This document shows positions 8,039-17,746 of a DNA stretch of 64,000 nucleotides, in pieces. The stretch is taken from positions 1 to 64,000 of the forward strand of contig NZ_JACXBW010000012.1 of assembly GCF_014712225.1 (NCBI RefSeq), read 5' to 3'. The position numbers and the translations under genes were made by a program. Positions within the stretch are counted from its first letter, which is position 1; each line of letters begins with the position of its first letter. Below the pieces are notes generated by a model. The model worked only from the letters and a program-made list of their open reading frames with translations. It was not told the origin of the DNA and made no database searches. Source of the stretch: Pseudarthrobacter sulfonivorans (GTDB taxonomy: Bacteria; Actinomycetota; Actinomycetes; Actinomycetales; Micrococcaceae).

Positions 8039-10657
8039 GTGAAGGCAATCCGCAGATTTACCGTCAGAACCGTCCTCCCCGAGCCGATCAGGCCCCTGGT
8101 CCGGTTAGCGACCAACCTGCGCTGGTCCTGGCACCGGCCCACCCGGGAACTTTTCGCCAGCCTGAACCCGCGGAAATGGGAGGAAAGCGAGCAGGATCCC
8201 GTCAGCTTCCTGGGCCGGGTCAGCCGCGAGGAGTTCCAGGCCCTGGCCGCGAACCAATCCGTGGTGGAGCGCGTCCGGGCCGCCGCTGAGGACCTCGACC
8301 GCTACCTTGACCAGCCGCGCTGGTACCAGGGCCTCGGCGCCGATGCTCCCGCCGCCATCGCCTATTTCTCACCCGAATTCGGTATCACCGAGGTACTGCC
8401 GCAGTACTCCGGCGGCCTGGGCATCCTGGCCGGCGACCACCTCAAGGCGGCGTCCGACCTTGGCGTGCCCCTCATCGGTGTTGGACTCCTGTACCAGGCC
8501 GGCTACTTCAAGCAGTCACTGTCCCGTGACGCCTGGCAGCAGGAAACATATCCGGTCCTCGATCCGGATGGCCTGCCCCTGACCCTGCTCCGCGAACCGT
8601 CCCCTGACAACAACGGCCGGCCGCTGCAGATCACCCTGCCGCTTCCCAACGGCAGGCGCCTCCTGGCACACATCTGGCGTGCCGACGTCGGGCGTGTTCC
8701 GTTGCTGCTCCTGGATTCCAACGTTCCGGGCAACGACGACGCCGCGCGGGGCGTTACCGACCGGCTCTATGGCGGGGGCGGGGACCACCGGCTGCAGCAG
8801 GAGCTCCTGCTGGGCATGGGCGGTGTGAAGGCACTGCGCGCTTACCAGCGCCTCACGGGAACACCGGCCCCGGAGGTCTTCCACACCAACGAAGGCCATG
8901 CCGGTTTCCTCGGCATCGAGCGGATCCAGGAGCTGATGTCCGGGGAAGCTGCCCTGACTTTCGACGAAGCGCTTGCCGCTGGACGGGCGTCCACGGTGTT
9001 CACCACCCACACGCCGGTGCCCGCCGGGATCGACCGCTTTGAGATTGCCCAGATCCAGCACTTCTTCCAGGCCGGGCTGGCGCCCGCCGTGCCTGTGGAC
9101 AGGATCCTGGAGCTGGGCCGCGAAAACTACGCCGACGGCAACCCGTCAGTCTTCAACATGGCCGTCATGGGACTCCGGCTGGCCCAGCGGGCCAACGGCG
9201 TGGCCAAACTGCACGGTGAAGTGTCCCGCGGGATGTTCTCGGCACTATGGCCAGGCTTTGACCACTCCGAGGTGCCCATCACGTCCGTCACCAACGGCGT
9301 CCACGTGCCCACCTGGGTTGACAGCCGGATCTCCCAACTCGCCCGGAAACAGTTCGGCCCCGAGGCCGAAACCCAAGGCCGCTGGGACTTGGCCTACAAC
9401 GTCAGCGACGCCGACGTCTGGGCGTTGCGCCGCGAAATGCGCTCGGCCCTGGTGGACGACGTCCGCCGCCGGCTCCGGGCCGCGTGGAAGAAGCGCGGCG
9501 CGGCCGACGCTGAACTCCGCTGGACAGACAGCGTGCTCGACCCTGACGTGCTGACCATCGGCTTCGCCCGCCGCGTCCCGACCTACAAGCGGCTTACCCT
9601 GATGCTGCGCGAGCCGGACCGCCTCAAGGCACTGCTGCTGCACCCGGAACACCCCATCCAGCTGGTGATCGCCGGAAAGTCCCACCCTGCGGACGACGCC
9701 GGCAAGAAGATGATCCAGGACCTGGTCCGGTTCACTGACGACCCCGAAGTCCGTCACCGGATTGCGTTCCTCCCGAACTACGACATCGCCATGGCTAGGA
9801 CGCTGTTCCCGGGCTGCGACGTCTGGCTCAACAACCCGCTGCGTCCCCTGGAAGCGTGCGGCACCTCCGGCATGAAGGCCGCCATCAACGGTTCGCTGAA
9901 CCTCTCGGTGATGGATGGCTGGTGGGATGAGATGTACGACGGCGAAAACGGCTGGGCGATCCCCACGGCGAACAATGATGCGTCCCCCGAAGAACGCGAC
10001 GACATTGAGGCGGCAGCGCTGTACGAACTCCTGGAAACCCAGGTGGCGCCGCGCTTCTACGGCAGCACGGTGTCCGACAGCGCCGGCGCTGCAGGCCCGT
10101 CCAGCACCGGGGCCGAGAAAGTACCGACGCACTGGGTGTCCATGATCAAGCACACGTTGTCGCACCTCGGCCCAGCCGTTTCCGCGGACCGTATGTTGCA
10201 TGACTACGTCAATGTTCTCTACCGGCCCGCGGCGGAGGCCGGTCGCAAGGCGGGGGCCGACTCCTACTCGCAGGCGCGGTCCCTTGCTGCGTGGACTGCC
10301 CGGGTGCGTGCAGCCTGGCCGCTGCTCCACGTGGAGCACGTTGACTCCGTGGGCGTATCCGAGGATCCGCAGATCGGGGACACGCTGCAGGTGAACGCCT
10401 ACGTGGCGTTGACCACCCTGACGCCGGACGACGTCTCCGTGGAGGTCGCCTACGGGCGCGCCGAGGAGAGCGACACCCTGGCGGACGTGACCGTGATGGA
10501 GCTGCAGCCCAAGGAGGACCTGGGCGGTGGCCGTTACCTGTTCAGCGGCTCCCTGGTGATCGACCGCTCCGGCCCGTTTGGTTACACCGTCCGCGTCCTG
10601 CCCCGGCACGAGGCATTGGCGTCAAAGGCCGAACTGGGGCTGATCGTCAACGCCTGA
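8039..10657 (+). CDS. glgP: alpha-glucan (maltodextrin/glycogen) phosphorylase
   Basis: This enzyme releases glucose-1-phosphate from alpha-glucan chains, the breakdown counterpart of the divergent glgE operon. The 872-residue form beginning [15 protein letters not shown] fits the actinobacterial glgP type. [20 protein letters not shown] and the PLP region [19 protein letters not shown], whose Lys carries pyridoxal phosphate, are clear. The frame is open back to 7907, but the first 44 codons do not look like family sequence. GTG at 8030 or 8039 is more likely, although neither has an obvious Shine-Dalgarno. The 150-bp gap to glgE must hold both promoters. The stop abuts the stop of the convergent barstar gene with no spacer. 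Confidence 0.9.
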   Translation: MKAIRRFTVRTVLPEPIRPLVRLATNLRWSWHRPTRELFASLNPRKWEESEQDPVSFLGRVSREEFQALAANQSVVERVRAAAEDLDRYLDQPRWYQGLGADAPAAIAYFSPEFGITEVLPQYSGGLGILAGDHLKAASDLGVPLIGVGLLYQAGYFKQSLSRDAWQQETYPVLDPDGLPLTLLREPSPDNNGRPLQITLPLPNGRRLLAHIWRADVGRVPLLLLDSNVPGNDDAARGVTDRLYGGGGDHRLQQELLLGMGGVKALRAYQRLTGTPAPEVFHTNEGHAGFLGIERIQELMSGEAALTFDEALAAGRASTVFTTHTPVPAGIDRFEIAQIQHFFQAGLAPAVPVDRILELGRENYADGNPSVFNMAVMGLRLAQRANGVAKLHGEVSRGMFSALWPGFDHSEVPITSVTNGVHVPTWVDSRISQLARKQFGPEAETQGRWDLAYNVSDADVWALRREMRSALVDDVRRRLRAAWKKRGAADAELRWTDSVLDPDVLTIGFARRVPTYKRLTLMLREPDRLKALLLHPEHPIQLVIAGKSHPADDAGKKMIQDLVRFTDDPEVRHRIAFLPNYDIAMARTLFPGCDVWLNNPLRPLEACGTSGMKAAINGSLNLSVMDGWWDEMYDGENGWAIPTANNDASPEERDDIEAAALYELLETQVAPRFYGSTVSDSAGAAGPSSTGAEKVPTHWVSMIKHTLSHLGPAVSADRMLHDYVNVLYRPAAEAGRKAGADSYSQARSLAAWTARVRAAWPLLHVEHVDSVGVSEDPQIGDTLQVNAYVALTTLTPDDVSVEVAYGRAEESDTLADVTVMELQPKEDLGGGRYLFSGSLVIDRSGPFGYTVRVLPRHEALASKAELGLIVNA

Positions 10658-11014
10658 CTAGAGGAGGATGGCAGCGACCGTCAGGTCGCTGCCGGCGTAG
10701 CTCTCGGCGTCCTGGAGGATCTCGCAGATGATCCCGAAGGAACGGTCGCCGCGGAATGCCGCGGCGACCTGCCAGAGGATGGTGACGGGGGCGTTGCCGT
10801 TTTCGCCGATGCTGTCCGCGAAATCGTGGAGTGAATCGTTCAAGGCGTCCAGGTTCACCCCGTAGTGCTCAGGGAAGCCCAGGACCTCACCGAACGTTTC
10901 GAGGACCCCTCGTTTGCTGTCTGCGGCAGGCACCTTCAGGCTGCGGCGGCCGGCATCGGCCACCTGCTCCTGCAGTTCTTCCATGGTCCACGTATCGGTG
11001 GAGTAGATTTTCAT
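10658..11014 (-). CDS. barstar-family ribonuclease inhibitor
   Basis: The 118-residue protein matches the barstar fold, notably FPEHYGVNLDALNDSLHDF, the segment that carries the acidic residues which plug the RNase active site in barstar. Its start lies 8 bp after the stop of a guanyl-specific RNase gene, so the two form a toxin/immunity-type pair. It presumably acts in the cytoplasm and protects the producer from RNase that fails to leave the cell. The ribosome-binding site is weak and translation may be coupled to the RNase gene. Family membership is clear; the physical partner is inferred from adjacency. Confidence 0.85.
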   Translation of the reverse strand: MKIYSTDTWTMEELQEQVADAGRRSLKVPAADSKRGVLETFGEVLGFPEHYGVNLDALNDSLHDFADSIGENGNAPVTILWQVAAAFRGDRSFGIICEILQDAESYAGSDLTVAAILL

Positions 11015-11022
11015 ACCGGGGT

Positions 11023-11511
11023 TCAGCTGCCTTCTGCAATGAATTTGAACGAGTCGTAATGGTCTTGGGTGTAGTACTTTTCTCCCCCGGCGCCGGCAAC
11101 GATCCGGCGGGCCCCACGGTCCGATTCTCCCGGGGTGGGCACGGTGTACTCGCGGTAATAACCTGAAGCCTTTCGCGGGAGGATACGCTCAAAGTTGCCG
11201 AAGGCCTGGTCATCCTGGCTGTACGAGTAGGGCCCGCCCTGACGGATCAGCGCGAGTGTCCTGCGTGCCTCGGCCGGGAGCGCAGACTCGCTGATCGCCG
11301 GCAGGCCGGAAGGGTTGGCGGGAACCGCCGCCGGTCCTGAAACTTCCGCCGGACCGGGGACGGGAGCCTCCGGAACCGGGCCCGCGCTGGGACTTGCTGC
11401 CGGCGTCGGACTTCCCGTCAAGGACTCAAGGAGCCCCGGGCCGCCGAAAACAAACAGCGCAAGGGCCAGCAGTCCGGTCAGCAGCAGGGCAACGACAGAG
11501 CGGTTGCGCAT
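11023..11511 (-). CDS. exported guanyl-specific ribonuclease (N1/T1, RNase Sa-like)
   Basis: The 162-residue protein begins MRNRSVVALLLTGLLALALFVF, an uncleaved anchor or signal peptide, followed by a Pro/Ala/Gly-rich linker (about residues 30-75). The C-terminal 90 residues carry the microbial RNase fold: a catalytic Glu in YREYTVP, the Arg pair in GARRIV and the catalytic His in TQDHYDSFKF. These secreted enzymes cleave RNA after G. It lies 16 bp after glgX and 8 bp before the barstar gene on the same strand. The ATG at 11511 has AGG about 8 bases upstream; an in-frame upstream start would overlap glgX. The RNase domain is certain. Whether it is secreted free or stays membrane-tethered is not. 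Confidence 0.85.
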   Translation of the reverse strand: MRNRSVVALLLTGLLALALFVFGGPGLLESLTGSPTPAASPSAGPVPEAPVPGPAEVSGPAAVPANPSGLPAISESALPAEARRTLALIRQGGPYSYSQDDQAFGNFERILPRKASGYYREYTVPTPGESDRGARRIVAGAGGEKYYTQDHYDSFKFIAEGS

Positions 11512-11527
11512 TCCTGTTACCTGGCAG

Positions 11528-13639
11528 CTACGTGCGGTAGATGTTGATCGAGTTTGCCTCAACCAGGTCGGTCTCGCCGGAAGCCACGCGTCCGCCCTGA
11601 CGGATCTCGTGGAGCGGCGAGGTGGTCAGCCGCAGTTCGAACATCCGGCGCGGCGTACCGTCGTCGTTGGTGAGTTCGGGGAGCGTGATCTTCACGTCGG
11701 AAGCGCTGCCGTTGACCACCACGAGGCCTGCCAGTGTGCCGTCGTCCGAGCCGAGCAAAAGCTGCATGACCCGGTGCCGCGGATCATTCCACCGGTCCAT
11801 GGACATCGGCTGTCCGGCGTGGTCGAACCAGTGAAGATACGACTGCTCATCGCGGGCCGGAAAATCGTGCGGCTGGCCCGCCAGGAACTCCTTGCGCAGC
11901 CGGACGAAGCGCTTGGTGCTGCGGAGCATCTCGTGGGATTCCGGGGTGCGCGTCCAGTCAATCCAGGTCAGGGGGTTGTCCTGGCAGTAGGCGTTATTGT
12001 TTCCCTGCTGGGTGCGGGCCAGCTCGTCACCGGCGGTGATCATGGGCACACCGAACGAAATCATCATCGACGCCATGAGGTTTCGCCGGGACTGGGCCCG
12101 CCGGGCCAGGATGTCCTCGTCCTCGGTGGGGCCTTCGAAACCGTGGTTGTAGCTGCGGTTGTCCCCGTGGCCGTCCCTGTTCTGCTCGCCGTTGTCCTCA
12201 TTGTGCTTGCGGTCGAAGGAAACGAGGTCGTGGAGGGTGAAGCCGTCGTGCGAAGTAACGAAATTAAGCGACGCCAGCCTGGAACGGCCCGATGCCTCAA
12301 ACAGCCCGGCCGAACCGGACAGGGCATCGGCCAGCCGGGCCACGGAGCCGCCCTGCCCGCCGGACTCAATGGCCGCTCGGTCGGCGAGCCAGAAGGAACG
12401 GACGCCGTCACGGAAGTGGTCGTTCCAGTCGACCCAGCCGCCAGGGAACCGGCCGGTCTGCCAGCCGCCGTAGCCGACGTCCCACGGTTCGGAAATAAGC
12501 TTCACGTCCGACAGCACAGGATCGGCTGCCACGGCCACCAGGAACGGGTGATGGGGATCAAAGTGGTTGTCCGCGTTCCGGCAGAGTGTCACAGCCAGAT
12601 CAAAGCGGAAACCGTCGATGTGGAACTCGTCCACCCAGTACCGGAGGGAATCCAGGACCAGCTGGACCACCCGGGGGTGGCCAAAGTTCAGGCTGTTCCC
12701 GCAGCCGGTGGTGTCCACATACTTCCCGTGGCCATCGGTGCGGTAATACGTCTCCTCACCGAGGCCGCGGAAGCTGGTGGTGGGGCCATCGGGGCCGCCC
12801 TCGGCCGTATGGTTGTACACCACGTCAAGGATCACTTCCAGCCCGGCCGCATGGAGCAGCTTGACCATTCCCTTGAATTCGTCCTGCACAGCATGCGGGC
12901 CGGCTTCCTGGGCAGCCTTGGTGGCGTAGTCCGGATGCGGCGCGAAGAATGCTGCCGTGTTGTAGCCCCAGTAGTTGGTCAGGCCAAGGTCCTGCAGGTG
13001 CAGCTCATCGAGGTGGAAGTGCACCGGGAGCAGCTGAACCGAGGTGATGCCCAGGCTTTTGAAATGCTCGATGATGGCCGGGTGCGCCATGCCTGCGTAG
13101 GTTCCGCGCAATTCCTCCGGAACATCAGGGTGCAGCATGCTCTGGCCACGGACATGGGCTTCATAAATGATGGTATTGCGCCAGTGCAGCCTCGGCCGCT
13201 GATCGGCTCCCCAGTCAAAATCGCCGGCCATCCGCACACTGGTCAGGAATCCCTCACGCTCGTCCACCGCGCGGCCGTATGGGTCGAGCAGCAGCGGCTG
13301 CCCGGCGTCGTCGTCCAGGTTAAGCATGGGAAACGACAGCGGCAGTGGTTTGGACTTGGAGGCAGCACGGAATCCGTACCGCGACCCGTTGGGGAAATCC
13401 TCCACAATCCCGTGATGCACGCCGTTGGTGACATTCGGAAGGGCCCGCCGGCGCCACTCACCGCCGGGTGGTTTGTAGGCAATCTCGAGGTTTTCGACGC
13501 CCGGCGCGTAAACAGCGACGTTGGCGGTGGACGGCAGGGCGCTCTCCGGCCCGGACCCGGCGCGCGGAACGCTGACCCCAAGTGGATGCGCCGAAGAGGC
13601 ATCCATGGTGGAGGCGGTGTCAAATAGCGGCATAACCAT
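11528..13639 (-). CDS. glgX: glycogen debranching enzyme (GlgX-type isoamylase)
   Basis: GlgX hydrolyses alpha-1,6 branches in glycogen trimmed by phosphorylase, so it partners glgP. The protein of about 703 residues has an N-terminal carbohydrate-binding domain and a GH13 barrel with TIIYEAHVRGQSMLHPDVPEELRGTYAG, the nucleophile region FHIDGFRFDLAVTLCRN, the acid ISEPWD and the NFVTSHDGFTLHDLVS motif. Possible starts are TTG at 13648, ATG at 13639 and ATG at 13633 (MPLFDTAST). None has a good Shine-Dalgarno. I favour 13639 by codon choice only. The downstream RNase and barstar genes are probably read through from it. Confidence 0.93.
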   Translation of the reverse strand: MVMPLFDTASTMDASSAHPLGVSVPRAGSGPESALPSTANVAVYAPGVENLEIAYKPPGGEWRRRALPNVTNGVHHGIVEDFPNGSRYGFRAASKSKPLPLSFPMLNLDDDAGQPLLLDPYGRAVDEREGFLTSVRMAGDFDWGADQRPRLHWRNTIIYEAHVRGQSMLHPDVPEELRGTYAGMAHPAIIEHFKSLGITSVQLLPVHFHLDELHLQDLGLTNYWGYNTAAFFAPHPDYATKAAQEAGPHAVQDEFKGMVKLLHAAGLEVILDVVYNHTAEGGPDGPTTSFRGLGEETYYRTDGHGKYVDTTGCGNSLNFGHPRVVQLVLDSLRYWVDEFHIDGFRFDLAVTLCRNADNHFDPHHPFLVAVAADPVLSDVKLISEPWDVGYGGWQTGRFPGGWVDWNDHFRDGVRSFWLADRAAIESGGQGGSVARLADALSGSAGLFEASGRSRLASLNFVTSHDGFTLHDLVSFDRKHNEDNGEQNRDGHGDNRSYNHGFEGPTEDEDILARRAQSRRNLMASMMISFGVPMITAGDELARTQQGNNNAYCQDNPLTWIDWTRTPESHEMLRSTKRFVRLRKEFLAGQPHDFPARDEQSYLHWFDHAGQPMSMDRWNDPRHRVMQLLLGSDDGTLAGLVVVNGSASDVKITLPELTNDDGTPRRMFELRLTTSPLHEIRQGGRVASGETDLVEANSINIYRT

Positions 13640-13776
13640 CACGGTCAATGGTAGCTGTCAGCGCCTGTTCATCCGCACTCCGGCATTTGTGACGCAGGGC
13701 GTCAACCCACGTCGGGTGGGTCCGGAGTCGACTCAGGGTTGCATACTGGAGGGAAACGTCGACATGGAGGTACGTA

Positions 13777-14571
13777 GTGCGGGTTGCGCTGGCTCAGATC
13801 ATCAGCGGCCGGGACCTGGCCGCTAACCTGTCCATCCTGGAACAGGAGGCGCACAGGGCCAAGGCCGGGGGCGCGGACATGGTGGTGTTTCCGGAGGCAT
13901 CCATGCGGGCATTTGGAAACTCACTGTTGGATATTGCCGAACCCCTGGACGGGCCGTGGGCCTCCCGTGTGCGCAGCGTTGCGGCCTCGTTGGAGATCGT
14001 GGTGGTGGCAGGCATGTTCACGCCCGGGTCCGCGGGAAAGGTGCGCAACACTCTGCTCGCAACCGGGCCCGGGGTGGAAAGCAGTTATGACAAGGTCCAT
14101 CTTTTCGACGCGTTCGGCTTCCTGGAGTCGGACACCGTGGACCCCGGCACCGAACCCGTGACATTCGCTACGGGCGGCCTGACCTTCGGACTCGCCACCT
14201 GCTACGACATCCGTTTTCCGGCACTGTTTATGGCCAACGCCGAACGGGGTGCGGACGCCAACATCATCTGCGCTTCGTGGGCCTCCGGGCCGGGCAAGGT
14301 GGACCAATGGCAACTGCTGGCGCGGGCGCGGGCGCTGGATTCCACCACGTACGTCCTCGCCTGCGGGCAGGGCGACCCCGTCACCCAGGGCGTCCCGGCC
14401 AAGAACGGAGCACCCACGGGCGTGGGCTATTCGGCGGTTGTCTCCCCATTTGGCGAGGTACTGGAAGAGCTCGACGGCGCCCCCGGTCTCCTGTTCGCAG
14501 ACCTGGACGCCGCCGTGGTCAAGGAAGCCCGCCAAAAGCTCCCGGTGCTGGCCAACCGCCGCCAGTTTTAA
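13777..14571 (+). CDS. carbon-nitrogen hydrolase (nitrilase superfamily amidase)
   Basis: The 264-residue protein has the full nitrilase-superfamily triad: Glu40 in VVFPEAS, Lys106 in YDKVHLFDAFGF and Cys142 in LATCYDIRFPALF. It hydrolyses a C-N bond of an amide. The context and the YDIRFP type suggest an omega-amidase or deaminated-glutathione amidase-like enzyme, but the substrate cannot be read from sequence. The GTG start at 13777 is set by GGAGG at 13766-13770, 6 bases upstream. It stands alone, divergent from glgX and convergent with rlmB, from which it is separated by a large nested inverted repeat. Confidence 0.88.
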   Translation: MRVALAQIISGRDLAANLSILEQEAHRAKAGGADMVVFPEASMRAFGNSLLDIAEPLDGPWASRVRSVAASLEIVVVAGMFTPGSAGKVRNTLLATGPGVESSYDKVHLFDAFGFLESDTVDPGTEPVTFATGGLTFGLATCYDIRFPALFMANAERGADANIICASWASGPGKVDQWQLLARARALDSTTYVLACGQGDPVTQGVPAKNGAPTGVGYSAVVSPFGEVLEELDGAPGLLFADLDAAVVKEARQKLPVLANRRQF

Positions 14572-14572
14572 C

Positions 14573-14681
14573 CCAGACGCTCTCTCACTTAACGCGGCTT
14601 AAACGGCAACGCTCTCGCACTTTCTCGAAGGAAGTGAGAGAGCGTCCCGTCGGAACCCACATTAAGTGAGAGAGCGTCTGG
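14573..14681. repeat. nested inverted repeat with four copies of ACGCTCTCTCACTT
   Basis: The motif occurs twice forward (14577-14590; 14609-14622 with one mismatch) and twice reversed (14632-14645; 14664-14677). The outer arms extend to a perfect 20-bp inverted repeat (14573-14592 and 14662-14681). The inner pair makes a hairpin with a 9-nt loop. It fills the gap between convergent nitrilase and rlmB genes. There is no T-tract, so it is more likely a palindromic intergenic element than a simple terminator. Confidence 0.85.
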
Positions 14682-14702
14682 TGGGGCGGCACACAGCCGT
14701 TG

Positions 14703-15692
14703 TTACTTGGCGGAGCGCTGCCTGGAGATTTCGTACAGCGAGATGCCGACGGCCATGGAGGCGTTGAGCGATTCCATGGCGGAGTCGATGGGGATGGAGA
14801 CGATCTGGTCGCAGTTTTCGCGGACCAGGCGGCTCAGGCCCTTGCCTTCGGAGCCAACAACGATGCACACCGGTTCCGTGCCGAGGGTGAGGGCGGGCAG
14901 CGAGACGTCGCCGTCGCCGTCGAGCCCCAGGACGAAGATGCCCATGTTCTTGAACTGCTTCAGCGCGCTGTTGAGGTTGCCCGCGCGGGCTACCGGAACA
15001 CGCACGGCCGCACCGGCGGAAGTCTTCCAGGCCGAGGCGGTGACGCCCACGGAACGGCGTTCCGGGACGATGACGCCGTGGCCGCTGAACGCGGAGACGG
15101 AGCGGATGATCGCGCCCAGGTTGCGGGGGTCCGTGATGCCGTCCAGCGCCACGAAGAGCGGCGCGTTCGAAACGTGGCCCTTCTTCCACCGGTCCACGGT
15201 TTCCTCGGCCAGGTCATAGGCGTCCTGGTACTCGTACGGCGGGATCTGCAGGACGAGGCCCTGGTGGACGGCGTCGTCGGTCATGCGGTCCAGTTCGGGC
15301 TTGCCGGTCTCGAGCAGCGGGATGCCGCGCTCAGCAGCGATCTTCAGCGACTCCTTAACACGGTCATCCATTTCGATCCGGATGGCGATGTGCAGGGCCT
15401 TCGCGGGGATGCCGGCACGGAGTGCTTCGACCACCGAGTTACGGCCGGTGACCACTTCCTCGGTGGCGCGTCCCTTGGGGCCCGAGCGGGCTGCACCGGC
15501 GCTGCGGGCACCGGTTCCGCGCTTGGCAGCGGAACGTTCCGCGAGCTGCTTGCTCTTGTGCGCCTTGTGGTAGGGGCGGTCCTCCGCCTTGGGCGTGGGG
15601 CCCTTGCCTTCCAGGGCCTTGCGGCCGTGGCCACCGGTTCCGATGGTTGGCCCCTTCTTTGCTTTGACCGACCGGCGACCGTTGTTGGCCAT
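14703..15692 (-). CDS. rlmB: 23S rRNA 2'-O-methyltransferase, TrmH/SpoU family
   Basis: The family methylates the 2'-O of a guanosine in 23S rRNA (G2251 for RlmB) using S-adenosylmethionine. Residues 1-75 are a Lys/Arg/Gly-rich tail typical of actinobacterial members. Then come a substrate-binding domain (VTGRNSVVEALRAGIPAK) and the SPOUT knot with motif 1 ITDPRNLGAIIRS, motif 2 VVGSEGKGLSRLV and motif 3 IPIDSAMESLNASMAVGISLYE. It follows cysS by about 70 bp and probably belongs to the ispD-ispF-cysS group. The start at 15692 has GGTGGA upstream. The exact modified nucleotide is inferred from the family. Confidence 0.9.
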   Translation of the reverse strand: MANNGRRSVKAKKGPTIGTGGHGRKALEGKGPTPKAEDRPYHKAHKSKQLAERSAAKRGTGARSAGAARSGPKGRATEEVVTGRNSVVEALRAGIPAKALHIAIRIEMDDRVKESLKIAAERGIPLLETGKPELDRMTDDAVHQGLVLQIPPYEYQDAYDLAEETVDRWKKGHVSNAPLFVALDGITDPRNLGAIIRSVSAFSGHGVIVPERRSVGVTASAWKTSAGAAVRVPVARAGNLNSALKQFKNMGIFVLGLDGDGDVSLPALTLGTEPVCIVVGSEGKGLSRLVRENCDQIVSIPIDSAMESLNASMAVGISLYEISRQRSAK

Positions 15693-15761
15693 GAGAGTTC
15701 CACCCTTGATTGTTTGACTGAGTCTGCTTACCAGTCTACTGAATCAAGTAAAATCGCCGGT

Positions 15762-17219
15762 TCAGTCCCGCTGGAGGCTCCAGGTGGCGCCGTCAGGACC
15801 GTCCTCGACGGCGACTCCTGCCGCCTTCAGAGTGTCCCGGATGGCGTCCGACGCAGCCCAGTCCTTGGTTGCCCGGGCCTGGGCACGGGCCGTGAGCTGG
15901 GCTTCGATCAGCACCTCGAGGGCAGCCGTTTCCCGGGCATCCGATACCGCGCCGGTTGCCACCGCGTTCAAGCCGAGAACGCGGAGCATGTCATGGACGG
16001 AGTGCAACGCCTGGCGCGCGTCCTCCAGCCGCCCTTCTGTCAGTGCAGTGTTGCCTGAGCGGACGGTTTCGTGCAGCACCGCGAGTGCCTGCGGCACGTT
16101 GAGGTCGTCATCCATGGCCCGCTCGAACGCCTCCGGCGCCTTGCCGTACGTGAAGAACGCGTAGTTGCGGCCGTCGGAGAGGGCCCGAACGGCACGGCTG
16201 ATGAAGCCGTCAATGCGTTCGACGGCGGCGGCAGCTTCCTCCAGCGACGTGGGGCGGTAGTCCAGCACCGAGCGGTAATGCGCCTGGCCGAGGTAGTACC
16301 GGACCACCCGCGGGGAGGCGAGCTCCAGCATTTCAGCGGGGCTGATGGTGTTGCCGATGGACTTGGACATTTTTTCACCCTGGTAGGTGACCATGCCGTT
16401 GTGCATCCAGAAGTTGGCGAAGCCGTGCCCCGCCGCTTGCGACTGGGCCATTTCGTTTTCGTGGTGTGGGAAGCGCAGATCCAGCCCGCCGCCGTGGATA
16501 TCAAACTCGGTGCCGAGGTATTTGGTGACCATGGCGGAGCATTCCAGATGCCAGCCCGGCCGGCCGGCACCCCACGGCGAAACCCAGCTCGCCGTCGTCG
16601 GCTCGCCCTCTTTGTAGCCCTTCCACAAGGCGAAGTCCCGGGGATCTTTTTTGCCCCGCGGATCAGCGTCGGGCGCGCCCTGCATGTCGTCAATGTTCTG
16701 CCGGGTCAGCGAGCCGTATTTCTCCCAGGACCGCACGTCGAAGTAAACATCGCCGGAGTCGTCCAGCGCCGGATATGCGTGGCCGCGGTCAATCAGCTGC
16801 TGGACCAGCGCATGCATCTCCGGGATGTGGCCGGTGGCGCGGGGTTCGTAGGTGGGCCGGGAGACGCCCAGCGTGTCGTAGGCCTTCAGGAATTCCTGCT
16901 CATAGCGGTAGGCCAGTGCCCACCATTCCTCCTCGCGGACCGTGTCCGGCCCGGGCTCGAAGCCGGGTTCGAAGGACTCAGCGGATTTGGTGAGGATTTT
17001 GTCGTCGATGTCCGTGACATTGCGGACGGCTGTGACGCGCAGGCCCCGGTATTCAAGCCAGCGGGTGAGCTGGTCGAAGGCGATGGCGGAGCGGATGTGG
17101 CCCACATGCGGCATGCCCTGCACCGTGGCGCCGCAGTAGTACAGGCTCACCTTTCCCGGGATGAGGGGAACGAAGTCGCGGACTTCGGCGGATGCGGTGT
17201 CGTAAAAACGGAGGGTCAC
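15762..17219 (-). CDS. cysS: cysteine--tRNA ligase
   Basis: This 485-residue class I synthetase charges tRNA-Cys. The HIGH-type motif is [11 protein letters not shown] and the KMSKS loop is [10 protein letters not shown]. Zinc ligands fit LYYCGATV near the N terminus and WHLECSAM mid-protein. The anticodon-binding helical domain and a short C-terminal tail ending in WSLQRD are complete. The paralogue MshC (mycothiol ligase) is shorter and lacks this C-terminal domain, so CysS is preferred. The start is GTG at 17219 with GGAG just upstream, 9 bp after the ispF stop. Confidence 0.95.
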   Translation of the reverse strand: MTLRFYDTASAEVRDFVPLIPGKVSLYYCGATVQGMPHVGHIRSAIAFDQLTRWLEYRGLRVTAVRNVTDIDDKILTKSAESFEPGFEPGPDTVREEEWWALAYRYEQEFLKAYDTLGVSRPTYEPRATGHIPEMHALVQQLIDRGHAYPALDDSGDVYFDVRSWEKYGSLTRQNIDDMQGAPDADPRGKKDPRDFALWKGYKEGEPTTASWVSPWGAGRPGWHLECSAMVTKYLGTEFDIHGGGLDLRFPHHENEMAQSQAAGHGFANFWMHNGMVTYQGEKMSKSIGNTISPAEMLELASPRVVRYYLGQAHYRSVLDYRPTSLEEAAAAVERIDGFISRAVRALSDGRNYAFFTYGKAPEAFERAMDDDLNVPQALAVLHETVRSGNTALTEGRLEDARQALHSVHDMLRVLGLNAVATGAVSDARETAALEVLIEAQLTARAQARATKDWAASDAIRDTLKAAGVAVEDGPDGATWSLQRD

Positions 17220-17228
17220 CGCTCCAGA

Positions 17229-17729
17229 TTAGCCGATCCGGCCCGGTTGCCTGGGATACACCAGAGCGGTGGCAATGGCGGAAATGCCTTCGGCGCGGCC
17301 GGTGAAACCCAGCCCGTCGCTGGTGGTGGCGGTGACGCTGACGGGGGCTTCGGCCGCCGCGCTCAGGACGTCCTGCGACTCCTGCCTCCGTGGCCCGAAC
17401 TTTGGCCGGTTGGCCACGAACTGCACCGCCACGTTGCCGATCTCAAACCCCGCCGCCCGGACAATCCTGGCTGCCTCCGCCAGGAGCGTCACGCCTGACG
17501 CGCCGGCGAACTCCGGGCGGTCCGTGCCGAAATGGGTACCCAGGTCCCCGATGCCGGCGGCCGAGAACAGTGCATCGGCGGCCGCATGGGCCACGGGGTC
17601 CCCGTCTGAGTGCCCGGCAAGCCCTCGTTCGCCTTCCCACAACAGCCCGCCCAGCCACAGCGGACGGGGGTTCTCCGCAGGGGCGTAGGCGTGGACGTCC
17701 AGACCGATGCCCGTGCGCGGCAGGATCAT
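17229..17729 (-). CDS. ispF: 2-C-methyl-D-erythritol 2,4-cyclodiphosphate synthase
   Basis: IspF catalyses the cyclodiphosphate step of the MEP isoprenoid pathway. The metal-binding motif [10 protein letters not shown], the signature [21 protein letters not shown] and the C-terminal [19 protein letters not shown] are present; 166 residues is the usual size. The start is fixed at ATG 17729 by a strong GGAGGAA (17742-17736). Upstream in-frame ATGs at 17744 and 17762 lie in or before this site and would overlap ispD. It directly follows ispD, as in many actinobacteria. Confidence 0.95.
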   Translation of the reverse strand: MILPRTGIGLDVHAYAPAENPRPLWLGGLLWEGERGLAGHSDGDPVAHAAADALFSAAGIGDLGTHFGTDRPEFAGASGVTLLAEAARIVRAAGFEIGNVAVQFVANRPKFGPRRQESQDVLSAAAEAPVSVTATTSDGLGFTGRAEGISAIATALVYPRQPGRIG

Positions 17730-17746
17730 CGGTGCTTCCTCCATGC

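Noticed and set aside
11315..13627. 770-residue plus-strand frame opposite glgX
   Set aside because: Shadow of glgX, which shows all GH13 motifs on the minus strand.
15762..17219. mycothiol ligase MshC instead of CysS
   Set aside because: The protein has the full C-terminal anticodon-binding region and the 485-residue length of CysS.
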